DNA of 7,291 nucleotides, from the NCBI GenBank assembly GCA_937858455.1, contig CALLYN010000317.1:1-7291 (forward strand), in the 5' to 3' direction. The stretch is from an uncultured Kouleothrix sp. (GTDB taxonomy: Bacteria > Chloroflexota > Chloroflexia > Chloroflexales > Roseiflexaceae). Positions 1 to 5,448 of this stretch are shown here, one piece after another. A program made the translations under genes and the position numbers. Under the pieces are notes generated by a model, which was not told the DNA's origin, ran no database searches, and saw only the letters and a program-made list of their open reading frames with translations. Position 1 is the first letter of the stretch; every line of letters begins with the position of its first letter.

Positions 1-17
1 TACTCTATCTCCATATC

Positions 18-54
18 GTGTCCATTTTCCGCGCGGAGCGCGGAAAATGGACAC
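18..54. repeat. Perfect 17-bp inverted repeat with 3-base spacer
   Basis: The left arm (18-34) reads GTGTCCATTTTCCGCGC and the right arm (38-54) is its exact reverse complement, around a GGA spacer. The T-run lies in the left arm and the A-run in the right arm. Read from either strand, the GC-rich core is therefore preceded by T's and followed by A's, the opposite of an intrinsic terminator. It is more likely a palindromic interspersed repeat, a MITE-like remnant or a protein-binding site. Its perfection suggests recent origin or selection. What precedes it is outside the window. Confidence 0.8.
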
Positions 55-188
55 ACAATGATCAAAAAGTACCATGCTGCCGCAGGCTCAATTCCGTACC
101 GTGAGGCAGCCGAAACACGCAAGTGCGTAACTCCTAGTTATGACCCTGCGGCACCAAGTAACGATTGCTTGGTGTCGTACTATCTCGT
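55..188 (+). other. Gene-free leader of folK with several potential stems
   Basis: No convincing reading frame lies here. Visible complementary pairs are TGCCGCAGG (78-86) with CCTGCGGCA (145-153), GCTGCC (76-81) with GGCAGC (105-110), ACGC (117-120) with GCGT (125-128), and TAACT (128-132) with AGTTA (136-140). A weak promoter candidate is TGGACA (48-53, inside the palindrome arm), a 16-base gap and TACCAT (70-75). If it is used, the transcript would start near 82 and the 78-86 strand would be only partly present. The stretch resembles a structured leader, but no known riboswitch class is recognised. Confidence 0.4.
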
Positions 189-197
189 ATGACACCA
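150..197 (+). promoter_or_regulatory. Two mutually exclusive hairpins over the folK start
   Basis: Hairpin A pairs 152-161 with 165-174 (CACCAAGTAA with TTGCTTGGTG, one G-U pair, CGA loop). Hairpin B pairs 170-180 with 187-197 (TGGTGTCGTAC with GTATGACACCA, one G-U pair, six-base loop TATCTC). Bases 170-174 belong to both, so both stems cannot form completely at once. Hairpin B buries the ATG at 189-191, while hairpin A leaves it free. This geometry fits a translational switch. As DNA, the hairpin B sequence is also a near-perfect dyad that a dimeric repressor could bind. Base pairing is seen directly; regulation is inferred. Confidence 0.5.
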
Positions 198-713
198 GGC
201 GGCACAACCAGCGTGTACCTGGCGCTTGGCGCCAACCTGGGCGACCGGCATGCGGCTATTGCGGCGGCGCTCGGCCGGCTTGCGCCCGAGATTGTGGTCG
301 AGCAGGTGTCGTCGCTGTATGAAACCGAGCCGGCGTATGTGCTCGACCAGCCGCGTTTTCTCAACGCGGTGGCGCGCGTGCGCACCGGGCTCGGCCCGCA
401 GGCGCTGCTGGCCCGGCTGAAGCGGATCGAAGCCGAGCTCGGGCGCCAGCCCGGCGCACGCTTTGGGCCGCGTGCGATCGACCTGGACATCCTGCTCTAC
501 GGCGACACCGTGCTTGCGAGCGACGCGCTGACGATCCCGCATCCGCGCATGGCCGAGCGGCCGTTCGTGCTGGTGCCGCTGGCCGAGATCGCGGCGGATC
601 TGGTGCCGCCCGGCTGGGATGTGCCGGTGGCCGTGTTGGCCCAGGCGGTGCGCGGCCAGGGCGACATTATTCGCCGCAAAGGGGGGCTGAACGATGCTGA
701 TAACAGGGATTGA
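189..713 (+). CDS. folK: 2-amino-4-hydroxy-6-hydroxymethyldihydropteridine pyrophosphokinase (HPPK)
   Basis: This cytoplasmic enzyme transfers pyrophosphate from ATP to 6-hydroxymethyl-7,8-dihydropterin, the step before dihydropteroate synthase in folate synthesis. With the ATG at 189 the product has 174 residues, normal for a monofunctional HPPK. The N-terminal VYLALGANLGDR (9-20) is the family's first strand and glycine-rich turn. SSLYETEP (41-48) matches the pterin-side segment, and FLNAV (57-61) is typical. The signature RFGPRAIDLDILLYGD (91-106) carries the arginines and the two aspartates (D98, D100) that bind magnesium in the family. PHPRM and RPFVLVPLAEIA follow. The start is uncertain: TTG 165 and GTG 213 are in frame, and GTG 213 has AGGCGG ten bases upstream, whereas ATG 189 has no clear ribosome binding site. 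No folP or folB is visible nearby. The 3' end overlaps the next gene by 20 bases, implying translational coupling. Confidence 0.93.
   Translation: MTPGGTTSVYLALGANLGDRHAAIAAALGRLAPEIVVEQVSSLYETEPAYVLDQPRFLNAVARVRTGLGPQALLARLKRIEAELGRQPGARFGPRAIDLDILLYGDTVLASDALTIPHPRMAERPFVLVPLAEIAADLVPPGWDVPVAVLAQAVRGQGDIIRRKGGLNDADNRD
680..686 (+). promoter_or_regulatory. Ribosome binding site of the hydrolase gene
   Basis: AGGGGGG lies inside the end of folK, seven bases before the ATG at 694. It supports that start and the coupling of the two genes, because ribosomes finishing folK at 713 are already past the new start. Confidence 0.6.
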
Positions 714-1656
714 GCGCGTGCTCGCGCTCGGCGCGCCGATGTCGCGCGCGACCCTGCCGCTGATCAACGGCCTGGCGCGGCGACGGCTGGTGTACAATGG
801 CGTCGCGCAGCGTGAAACGCGCATCGACGGTATTCCAATCAACTACTACTACAAGGCGCCCGCGCAGCCGGCGCCCGGCACCTTTCCGCTGCTGCTGATC
901 CACGGGATCGCCGACAACGCGCTGACGTGGTCGTTCATCCACGCGGCGCTGGCGCGCAAATACCCGGTGTACGCGGTCGACCTGCCGGGCTACGGCTTCT
1001 CGGGGCTGCCGGCCGGGCGCGCCTACCTGACGCTCGACGAGATGTGCGGCGTGCTCGACACGTTTCTGCGCCGCGAGATCGGCCAGCCCGCGCTGGTGGT
1101 TGGCAACTCGATGGGCGGCTGGCTAGCCGTGAAGCTCGCCTGGTCGGCGCCGTCGCTGCTGCGCGGGCTTGTGCTCGTCGACGCAGGCGGTGCGCCGCTG
1201 CAGGGGCGCGACTCGTGGGTGCCCTTCGGCGAGACAATCGGCATCCCGGACATGAAGACGGCGCGGCTGGTATTTCGGCAGATGTTTGGCGGCATCCCGG
1301 CGCCGATGCTGTATGTTGGGCAGCACAGCCTGCAGGAGCTGTTTCAGCGGCGGGTGGTGCGCGAGTTTGTGGCGAATATGATGGACGCGGACCCGGCCAA
1401 AGAGCTGCTGCACCCGGCCGAGCTGCGCAACCTGCCGGTGCCGGCCGGGCTGATCTGGGGCATGAACGACCGCTTTCTGCCGCGCGGCTCGCTTGAGTTT
1501 TTCCGCGAAAACCTGCCGGAGGCGCCGGCCATGCTGCTGCGGCGCTGCGGGCACCTGCCGCAGCGCGAGCGGCCAGTGGCAGTGCTGCACTTTCTACGCA
1601 TGTTCGCGGCCCGGCTGGCCGCGCAGCGCGATCTTCAGCAGGCGCAGCGCGCCTAG
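694..1656 (+). CDS. Alpha/beta-hydrolase fold protein
   Basis: A 320-residue hydrolase of the alpha/beta fold, probably cytoplasmic; no signal peptide is evident. The fold's landmarks are in order: LLLIHGIADNALTW (66-79) with the oxyanion-hole HG at 70-71, VYAVDLPGYGFSGLP (92-106), the nucleophile elbow VVGNSMGGW (135-143) with Ser139, the acid in IWGMNDRFLP (254-263) with Asp259, and the base in CGHLPQRERP (285-294) with His287. The triad is intact, so it should be an active esterase, lipase or C-C hydrolase-like enzyme. Residues 170-250 form the variable cap, so the substrate cannot be read from sequence. About 40 extra N-terminal residues precede the usual core (RETRIDGIPINYYY, 40-53). Overlap with folK suggests co-transcription, but I know of no folate role for it. 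The stop shares CTAG with the convergent regulator gene. Confidence 0.9.
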   Translation: MLITGIERVLALGAPMSRATLPLINGLARRRLVYNGVAQRETRIDGIPINYYYKAPAQPAPGTFPLLLIHGIADNALTWSFIHAALARKYPVYAVDLPGYGFSGLPAGRAYLTLDEMCGVLDTFLRREIGQPALVVGNSMGGWLAVKLAWSAPSLLRGLVLVDAGGAPLQGRDSWVPFGETIGIPDMKTARLVFRQMFGGIPAPMLYVGQHSLQELFQRRVVREFVANMMDADPAKELLHPAELRNLPVPAGLIWGMNDRFLPRGSLEFFRENLPEAPAMLLRRCGHLPQRERPVAVLHFLRMFAARLAAQRDLQQAQRA

Positions 1657-2681
1657 CCCTCGGCGGTGCTGAGCCACTCGAGGAACGTGGCGACGACGGC
1701 CGGATCCCAGAAAATGCCGGCGCCATTGCGCAGCCGCTCGGCCGCCTCGGCCAGGCTGAGCACGCGATTGTAGGGCCGCGTCGTGGTCATGGCGTCGAAG
1801 GCGTCGGCGACGGCGACGATCCGCGCGCCGAGCGGGATACTATCGCGCGATAGGCCATCGGGGTAGCCGCGGCCGTCCCAGCGCTCGTGGTGGTGGCGCA
1901 CAATCGGGCCGACGGCGGCGGCCATGCGCAGCGGCTGCACAATCCGCTCGCCGATCAAGGTATGCTGCTGCATCAGCCGGTACTCGGCCGGCGTCAGCGG
2001 GCCGCCCTTGCGGATAATCAGCTCGTCGACGCCAACCTTGCCGACATCGTGGAGCAGCGCGCCAAAGCGCAGAGCATTGAGGTCGTCGGCGCCGAGGCCC
2101 AGGCGCTCGCCGATCGCCACCGAGTAGAGCGCGAGGCGCTGCAGGTGGCCTTCGGTATAGGCGTCTTTCGCCTCGACGGTGCGCGCCAGCGCGAAGATCA
2201 CCGCCTCGGCCTGCTCGAGCTGGTCGGTGCGGCGCTTGCTGCGCAAGAGCGAGCGGATGCGCACATCCAGCTCTTGCATGTCGACGGGCTTTTGCAGATA
2301 CGCGTCGGCGCCGGCGGCGAATCCTTGCAGGCGCGCCGCGCGCTGGCCTTCGACCGTGACCATAATGATCGGGATCTGCCAGGTGGCCGGGCCGTGCTTG
2401 AGCACATCGCAGATAGCGTAGCCATCCATGCCGGGCAGCTGCACATCGAGGATGATCAGATCGGGCTGGTGGCGCTTGATCGCATCGAGCGCGGTGAGGC
2501 CATCGGTGACATAATCGACAGTGTGGCTCGAGAGCTCGAGCAGCGCCGCCAGCGCAGCGCCGGCCTCGCGGTTATCGTCGATCACCATAATGTAGCCGGG
2601 CGGCTCGGTGTCGTGCTGACGTGGCTGTGCGAGCGAGTAGGTCATCCCGGCTTCACTATTGTGCGTCGTTGGTATCCACAT
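1653..2681 (-). CDS. Response regulator with HD-GYP domain (c-di-GMP phosphodiesterase type)
   Basis: From ATG 2681 the product has 342 residues. An N-terminal receiver domain (about 30-150) shows the acidic pair D35-D36 in MVIDDNRE, phospho-acceptor Asp79 in LIILDVQLPGMDGY, Thr109 in IIMVTVEG and Lys131 in LQKPVD. A short helical linker (about 150-165) leads to an HD-GYP domain with EAKDAYTEGH (170-179), HDVGKVG (211-217; metal-binding HD), HHERWDGRGYPDGL (264-277, with the GYP) and VADAFDAMTTTRPY. HD-GYP proteins hydrolyse cyclic di-GMP to pGpG or GMP, with activity controlled by receiver phosphorylation from a histidine kinase; none is in the window. All motif residues that can be checked are present, so it is probably active. 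ATG 2681 is chosen because GAGGA lies eight bases upstream. GTG 2696 and ATG 2645 are in-frame alternatives with weaker sites. Confidence 0.94.
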   Translation of the reverse strand: MWIPTTHNSEAGMTYSLAQPRQHDTEPPGYIMVIDDNREAGAALAALLELSSHTVDYVTDGLTALDAIKRHQPDLIILDVQLPGMDGYAICDVLKHGPATWQIPIIMVTVEGQRAARLQGFAAGADAYLQKPVDMQELDVRIRSLLRSKRRTDQLEQAEAVIFALARTVEAKDAYTEGHLQRLALYSVAIGERLGLGADDLNALRFGALLHDVGKVGVDELIIRKGGPLTPAEYRLMQQHTLIGERIVQPLRMAAAVGPIVRHHHERWDGRGYPDGLSRDSIPLGARIVAVADAFDAMTTTRPYNRVLSLAEAAERLRNGAGIFWDPAVVATFLEWLSTAEG

Positions 2682-2689
2682 CACGCAGA

Positions 2690-2694
2690 TCCTC
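2690..2694 (-). promoter_or_regulatory. Ribosome binding site of the HD-GYP regulator gene
   Basis: On the minus strand GAGGA stands eight bases before the ATG at 2681-2679. This decides the start against the upstream GTG (2696), which overlaps this site, and against ATG 2645, which has only a GC-rich stretch before it. Confidence 0.55.
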
Positions 2695-2804
2695 ACTGCC
2701 GGCCCGCATGTGTGGAATGAAGCAATAGAATGCGGCGTAGCACTGTCTGATTGGCGACTTGGCCTGAGTATAGGCTACTGGAATGAAGAGTTGATGAACA
2801 GCGA

Positions 2805-2834
2805 TTGGCTGATAAATGACAGTGGCTATATACT
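2805..2834 (+). promoter_or_regulatory. Candidate promoter for the Cro/C1-type HTH gene
   Basis: TTGGCT (2805-2810, 4 of 6) and TATACT (2829-2834, 5 of 6) are 18 bases apart. The -10 box overlaps that of the opposing promoter (2827-2832), so the two would compete for the same melted DNA. The leader to ATG 2935 would be about 95 bases. An AT-rich patch nearer the gene (2891-2900) has no well-spaced -35 box. Confidence 0.35.
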
Positions 2835-2855
2835 ATAGTAGCGCGCGGTTGTCAA
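2827..2855 (-). promoter_or_regulatory. Candidate sigma70-type promoter for the HD-GYP regulator
   Basis: On the minus strand a perfect TTGACA (2855-2850) is followed after 17 bases by TATATA (2832-2827). The spacing is ideal, the -35 box is full consensus and the -10 box matches 4 of 6. Transcription would begin near 2820, leaving an untranslated leader of about 140 bases before ATG 2681. Confidence 0.5.
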
Positions 2856-2934
2856 ATCGGCGCTGTTTGATGAACAAGTTTACGTATTCCAATATATATT
2901 TGGATGGGCCTGCGACCGCGGGCCAGGGGGCAGT

Positions 2935-3207
2935 ATGAGCCAGAAAATAGCCAAAACCAAGCTGCGGCGGGTGCAATATGTATGGACGGGCGATGCCATT
3001 CGTGCGCTGCGCGAGCATATGAACCTGACGCAGCGCGAGATGGCCGACGAGCTTGAAGTGCGCCAGCAGACGATCAGCGAGTGGGAGACCAACCTGCACA
3101 CGCCGCACCGCTCGACCCAGAAGACGCTGAGCATGATCGCCGAGCGCGTCGATTTCAAGTACACGGTGGACGCCGACGCCGCCCCGCCCGACGCCCAGCC
3201 CGATTGA
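2935..3207 (+). CDS. Small Cro/C1-type (XRE) helix-turn-helix protein
   Basis: A 90-residue DNA-binding protein with one Cro/C1-type HTH domain filling most of its length. IRALREHMNLTQREMADEL (22-40) gives helices 1 and 2, and VRQQTISEWETN (42-53) is the recognition helix with the family's conserved Q-x-T/x-I-S-x-W-E pattern. A basic N-terminus (KIAKTKLRR, 4-12) precedes it and a short acidic Pro/Ala tail (about 79-90) ends it. No ligand-binding or oligomerisation domain is present. The ATG is preceded by AGGGGG (2925-2930) with a four-base gap. Proteins of this size are often autoregulators or antitoxin-like, but no toxin gene adjoins: the next gene is another HTH protein. It may act on the divergent promoter region upstream. 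The target is unknown. Confidence 0.85.
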   Translation: MSQKIAKTKLRRVQYVWTGDAIRALREHMNLTQREMADELEVRQQTISEWETNLHTPHRSTQKTLSMIAERVDFKYTVDADAAPPDAQPD

Positions 3208-3232
3208 CGTTTATCCGATTTCGTGTTAGAAT
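3204..3232 (+). promoter_or_regulatory. Strong sigma70-type promoter for the tandem-HTH gene
   Basis: TTGACG (3204-3209, 5 of 6) and TAGAAT (3227-3232, 5 of 6) are separated by exactly 17 bases, with TG at 3224-3225 one base before the -10 box (extended -10). The -35 box covers the stop codon of the upstream HTH gene. The transcript should start near 3239, giving the downstream gene its own expression. Confidence 0.65.
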
Positions 3233-3243
3233 GACGGCATTGT

Positions 3244-3268
3244 AAGAGCGCGCGCGGCGCTCTTCTTT
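3244..3268 (+). terminator. Terminator-like hairpin in the leader of the tandem-HTH gene
   Basis: AAGAGCGC (3244-3251) pairs with GCGCTCTT (3257-3264) around GCGCG. If the stem is counted from GAGC to GCTC, it is followed by TTCTTT (3263-3268), a T-rich tract as in an intrinsic terminator. It can end transcription from the upstream HTH gene. Because it also lies just after the promoter at 3204-3232, it could attenuate that transcript as well, or act as a stabilising 5' hairpin. Confidence 0.45.
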
Positions 3269-3300
3269 ACACCGATTCTACACGGAAAAGGATAAATCCC

Positions 3301-3639
3301 ATGGCGCAACGGCTCGCTCTTCCCTGTGCTGATCTTGGCGCGGCCTACCTCGCCGGCCAGAGCACGCTCGCGCTGGGGCGGCGCTACGGCTGCAGCCCCA
3401 CGACGATCGCCAACCATCTGCGCGCCTGCGGCGTACTGCTGCGGCCGGCGCGCTACGCGGCGGTGGCGCTCGACGAAGCCGCGCTGCGCCGCGCCTACCT
3501 CGACGAGCGGCGGTCGATCGCGGCGCTGGCGGCGATGTTCGGCGTATCGCCGGGCACAATCGCGAACAAGCGCCGGCGGTATGGCATCCCGGCGCGCCCG
3601 CGCCGCGCGCCGCCAGGCAATGGCGGCGCAGCAGCGTGA
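3301..3639 (+). CDS. Protein of two tandem helix-turn-helix repeats, function unknown
   Basis: A 112-residue basic protein that I cannot assign to a named family. It consists of two copies of one unit with a period of 51 residues: AYLAGQSTLALGRRYGCSPT followed by TIANHLRACGVLLRP (15-49), and AYLDERRSIAALAAMFGVSP followed by GTIANKRRRYGIPARP (65-100). Shared positions are AYL, the A-L-x-x-x-(Y/F)-G turn, SPxTIAN, the basic stretch and the closing RP. Each unit looks like a trihelical HTH of the kind found in resolvases and transposases, with SPxTIAN beginning the recognition helix. No catalytic domain is attached. The tail is Pro/Arg/Gly-rich. The ATG follows AAAAGGA (3286-3292) at eight bases. 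It could be a stand-alone regulator, or the DNA-binding part left from a larger recombinase. The neighbour downstream is convergent, 49 bases away. Confidence 0.72.
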   Translation: MAQRLALPCADLGAAYLAGQSTLALGRRYGCSPTTIANHLRACGVLLRPARYAAVALDEAALRRAYLDERRSIAALAAMFGVSPGTIANKRRRYGIPARPRRAPPGNGGAAA

Positions 3640-3688
3640 CGGCGGGCGGCAGGAATGGCGATGCCGGCGCTCCGGGGTGCCGCGCGGC

Positions 3689-5209
3689 CTACTTCAGCTC
3701 GCGCTTGAGGATCTTGCCGGTCGCAGTCTTGGGCAGCGTATCGCGGATCTCGACCGAGCGCGGGTACTTATAGGCCGCCAGGCGCTCTTTGCAGTAGTCG
3801 ATGATCGCCTGCTCAGTGGCGCTCTGGCCGGGCTTGAAGGCCACCACGGCCTTGATCTCCTCGCCCAGCGCGGTGTCGGGCACGCTGATGACCGCGGCCT
3901 CGGCGACGGCGGGGTGGGCGTAGAGCACCTCTTCGATCTCGCGCGGGTAGACATTAAAGCCGCCGCGGATGATCAGATCCTTGACGCGATCCTTGATGAA
4001 GAAATAGCCATCGGCGTCCTGGTAGGCCACGTCGCCGGTGTAGAACCAGCCGCCGCGGATGGCCTCGGCGTTAGCGTCGGGGCGCTTGTAGTAGCCCTTC
4101 ATCACGTTATGGCCGCGGATCACGATCTCGCCAAGCTCGCCGGTTGGCACGGTGCGGCCTTCGGAGTCGATGCAGCGCATCTCGACGCCCCAGATCGGCA
4201 CGCCGATCGAGCCAGGCTTGGGCTCCTGGTCAAGCTGGTTAAACGATGCCACCGGCGAGGTTTCCGAGAGGCCGTAGCCCTCGAGGATGGTGACATTGTA
4301 CTTCTGGTTGAAGGCGTGCATTACCTCGACGGGCATAGCCGCGCCGCCCGAGCAGCAGCGCTTGAGCGACGACAGGTCGTAGCTGGCGGCGTCGGGGAAG
4401 TTCAGCAGGTAGAAGTACATCGTCGGCACGCCGGCGAAGTAGCTGACTTTATCGCGCACCATCACCTCGAGCGCCTTCTGCGGCTCGAAGCGCGGCAGCA
4501 GCGAGATCGTGCCGCCGCTATAGAGCAGCGCGTTCATCACGCATGTCTGCCCGAACGAGTGGAACAGCGGCAGCACCGCCAGGCCGACCTCGTCGGGGCC
4601 GGTGCGCAGCACTTTTTCGGCGCCGATATAGGCGTTAAAGAACATATTGAAGTGCGACAGCTCGGCGCCCTTGGGCCGGCCGGTAGTGCCGCTGGTGTAG
4701 AGGATCACCGCCGTATCGTCGGGCATCGTCTGCACTGTGTCGAAGGTGGGCGGCGTATCGGCCATGAGCGCCGTCAGCGGCAGCGCGCCCTCGGGCAGCT
4801 GGGCAGTGCTGCCGGGCATCTGGGCCACCAGCAGGTTGCGGCAGCGGCTGGCCTTTGCGAAGCCTTCGGCGGCCTCGCCAAGAAACCCCTCCCAGACAAT
4901 CAGCGCAACCGAGTCGCTGTCGTCGAGGTGATACTCGACCTCGTGGCGCTTGAACAGCACATTCAGCGGCACGACCACGGCGCCGGCCTTGAGGATCGCG
5001 TAGTAGCACATCACGAAGTGCGGCGTATTCGGCAGCATCAGCGCCACCTTGTCGCCTGGCTTGACGCCGAGGCCCACCAGGCCATTGGCGATCTTGTTGG
5101 CCACGCCATTGAGCTCGGCATAGCGCAGCTTGATGTCGTCGAGGATCAGGGCGACCTTGGCGGGGGTGCGGCGCGCGCTCTGTTCCAAGAGCATTGCCAG
5201 ATTCAACAT
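3689..5209 (-). CDS. AMP-forming long-chain fatty acid--CoA ligase (FadD/LcfB-like)
   Basis: A 506-residue adenylate-forming enzyme that activates a fatty acid with ATP to an acyl-AMP and then to acyl-CoA, feeding beta-oxidation or lipid synthesis. All core motifs are present: the P-loop YTSGTTGRPKG (171-181), the adenine-side YGLSETSP (312-319), YTGD (390-393) with the ribose-binding Asp, the hinge KDRVKDLIIRGG (406-417), NVYPREIE (419-426), and the catalytic lysine in PKTATGKILKREL (Lys499). Length and motifs fit FadD-like ligases. A medium-chain or aryl substrate cannot be excluded, since the acyl pocket cannot be read with confidence. ATG 5209 is chosen because AAAGGAG stands seven bases before it; the in-frame TTG at 5242 has no such site. 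The gene stands alone behind a consensus promoter, and no other beta-oxidation genes are in the window. Confidence 0.94.
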   Translation of the reverse strand: MLNLAMLLEQSARRTPAKVALILDDIKLRYAELNGVANKIANGLVGLGVKPGDKVALMLPNTPHFVMCYYAILKAGAVVVPLNVLFKRHEVEYHLDDSDSVALIVWEGFLGEAAEGFAKASRCRNLLVAQMPGSTAQLPEGALPLTALMADTPPTFDTVQTMPDDTAVILYTSGTTGRPKGAELSHFNMFFNAYIGAEKVLRTGPDEVGLAVLPLFHSFGQTCVMNALLYSGGTISLLPRFEPQKALEVMVRDKVSYFAGVPTMYFYLLNFPDAASYDLSSLKRCCSGGAAMPVEVMHAFNQKYNVTILEGYGLSETSPVASFNQLDQEPKPGSIGVPIWGVEMRCIDSEGRTVPTGELGEIVIRGHNVMKGYYKRPDANAEAIRGGWFYTGDVAYQDADGYFFIKDRVKDLIIRGGFNVYPREIEEVLYAHPAVAEAAVISVPDTALGEEIKAVVAFKPGQSATEQAIIDYCKERLAAYKYPRSVEIRDTLPKTATGKILKRELK

Positions 5210-5216
5210 CGAATGG

Positions 5217-5223
5217 CTCCTTT
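5217..5223 (-). promoter_or_regulatory. Ribosome binding site of the acyl-CoA ligase gene
   Basis: AAAGGAG on the minus strand, seven bases before ATG 5209. It fixes the start there rather than at TTG 5242. Confidence 0.8.
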
Positions 5224-5269
5224 CGGCTGCGGATGTGATCAACGCTGATTGTTGCAGGGGAGTGCGAAA

Positions 5270-5298
5270 ATTATAGGGGACGCGCCTGGCGATGTCAA
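5270..5298 (-). promoter_or_regulatory. Full-consensus sigma70-type promoter for the acyl-CoA ligase
   Basis: On the minus strand TTGACA (5298-5293) and TATAAT (5275-5270) are both perfect and 17 bases apart. Transcription would start near 5262, giving a leader of about 53 bases. A core promoter this strong usually implies a repressor or steady housekeeping expression. Confidence 0.8.
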
Positions 5299-5311
5299 TG
5301 CGCCGTGCGCT

Positions 5312-5328
5312 ATTAACAAACGTTTAAT
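5312..5328. promoter_or_regulatory. AT-rich dyad upstream of the acyl-CoA ligase promoter
   Basis: The 8-bp palindrome AAACGTTT (5318-5325) lies within ATTAA (5312-5316) and TTAAT (5324-5328). It sits 14 bases upstream of the -35 box in otherwise GC-rich DNA. It could be an operator for a fatty-acid-responsive regulator or an UP-like element. Only the sequence pattern supports this. Confidence 0.3.
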
Positions 5329-5448
5329 CGAACCGCCATCGGCGCGCGGCGAGCTGCAACCGCGTGCAAGGCTCCGGTATGGGGTGAAGCGCTGGTGTGT
5401 GGGCGGCGCACGGCAGTGGCGCGGCTGGCGAACTGACGAAGATGTCAT

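Larger units (their letters stand above)
2791..2876 (+). repeat. Direct repeat of the 10-mer TTGATGAACA
   Basis: TTGATGAACA occurs at 2791-2800 and again at 2867-2876, one copy on each side of the overlapping divergent promoters, 76 bases start to start. The flanking bases differ, so this is not part of a longer duplication. It could be a pair of regulator sites or chance. Confidence 0.4.

Noticed and set aside
18..54. Palindrome as an intrinsic terminator
   Set aside because: A's, not T's, follow the GC core on both strands, and no U-tract would follow the stem.
55..197. folK leader as a tetrahydrofolate riboswitch
   Set aside because: The conserved junction sequences of the THF class cannot be found; only generic pairing is seen.
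935..1726. 263-residue minus-strand reading frame
   Set aside because: Composed almost only of Ala, Arg, Pro and Ser and antisense to the hydrolase with its intact triad; typical of a GC-rich shadow frame.
1887..2720. 277-residue plus-strand reading frame
   Set aside because: Antisense to the HD-GYP response regulator, which carries all its family motifs; no ribosome binding site or recognisable domain.
3640..3688. Bidirectional terminator between the tandem-HTH gene and the ligase
   Set aside because: Only weak, interrupted GC pairing (for example CGGCGC with GTGCCG including a G-U pair) and no T-tract on either strand.
3326..5248. 640-residue plus-strand reading frame
   Set aside because: It lies out of frame over the tandem-HTH gene and antisense to the acyl-CoA ligase, whose full motif set is on the minus strand. 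The frame is open because GC-rich codon use removes stops, and its product is low-complexity Ala/Arg/His/Gln.
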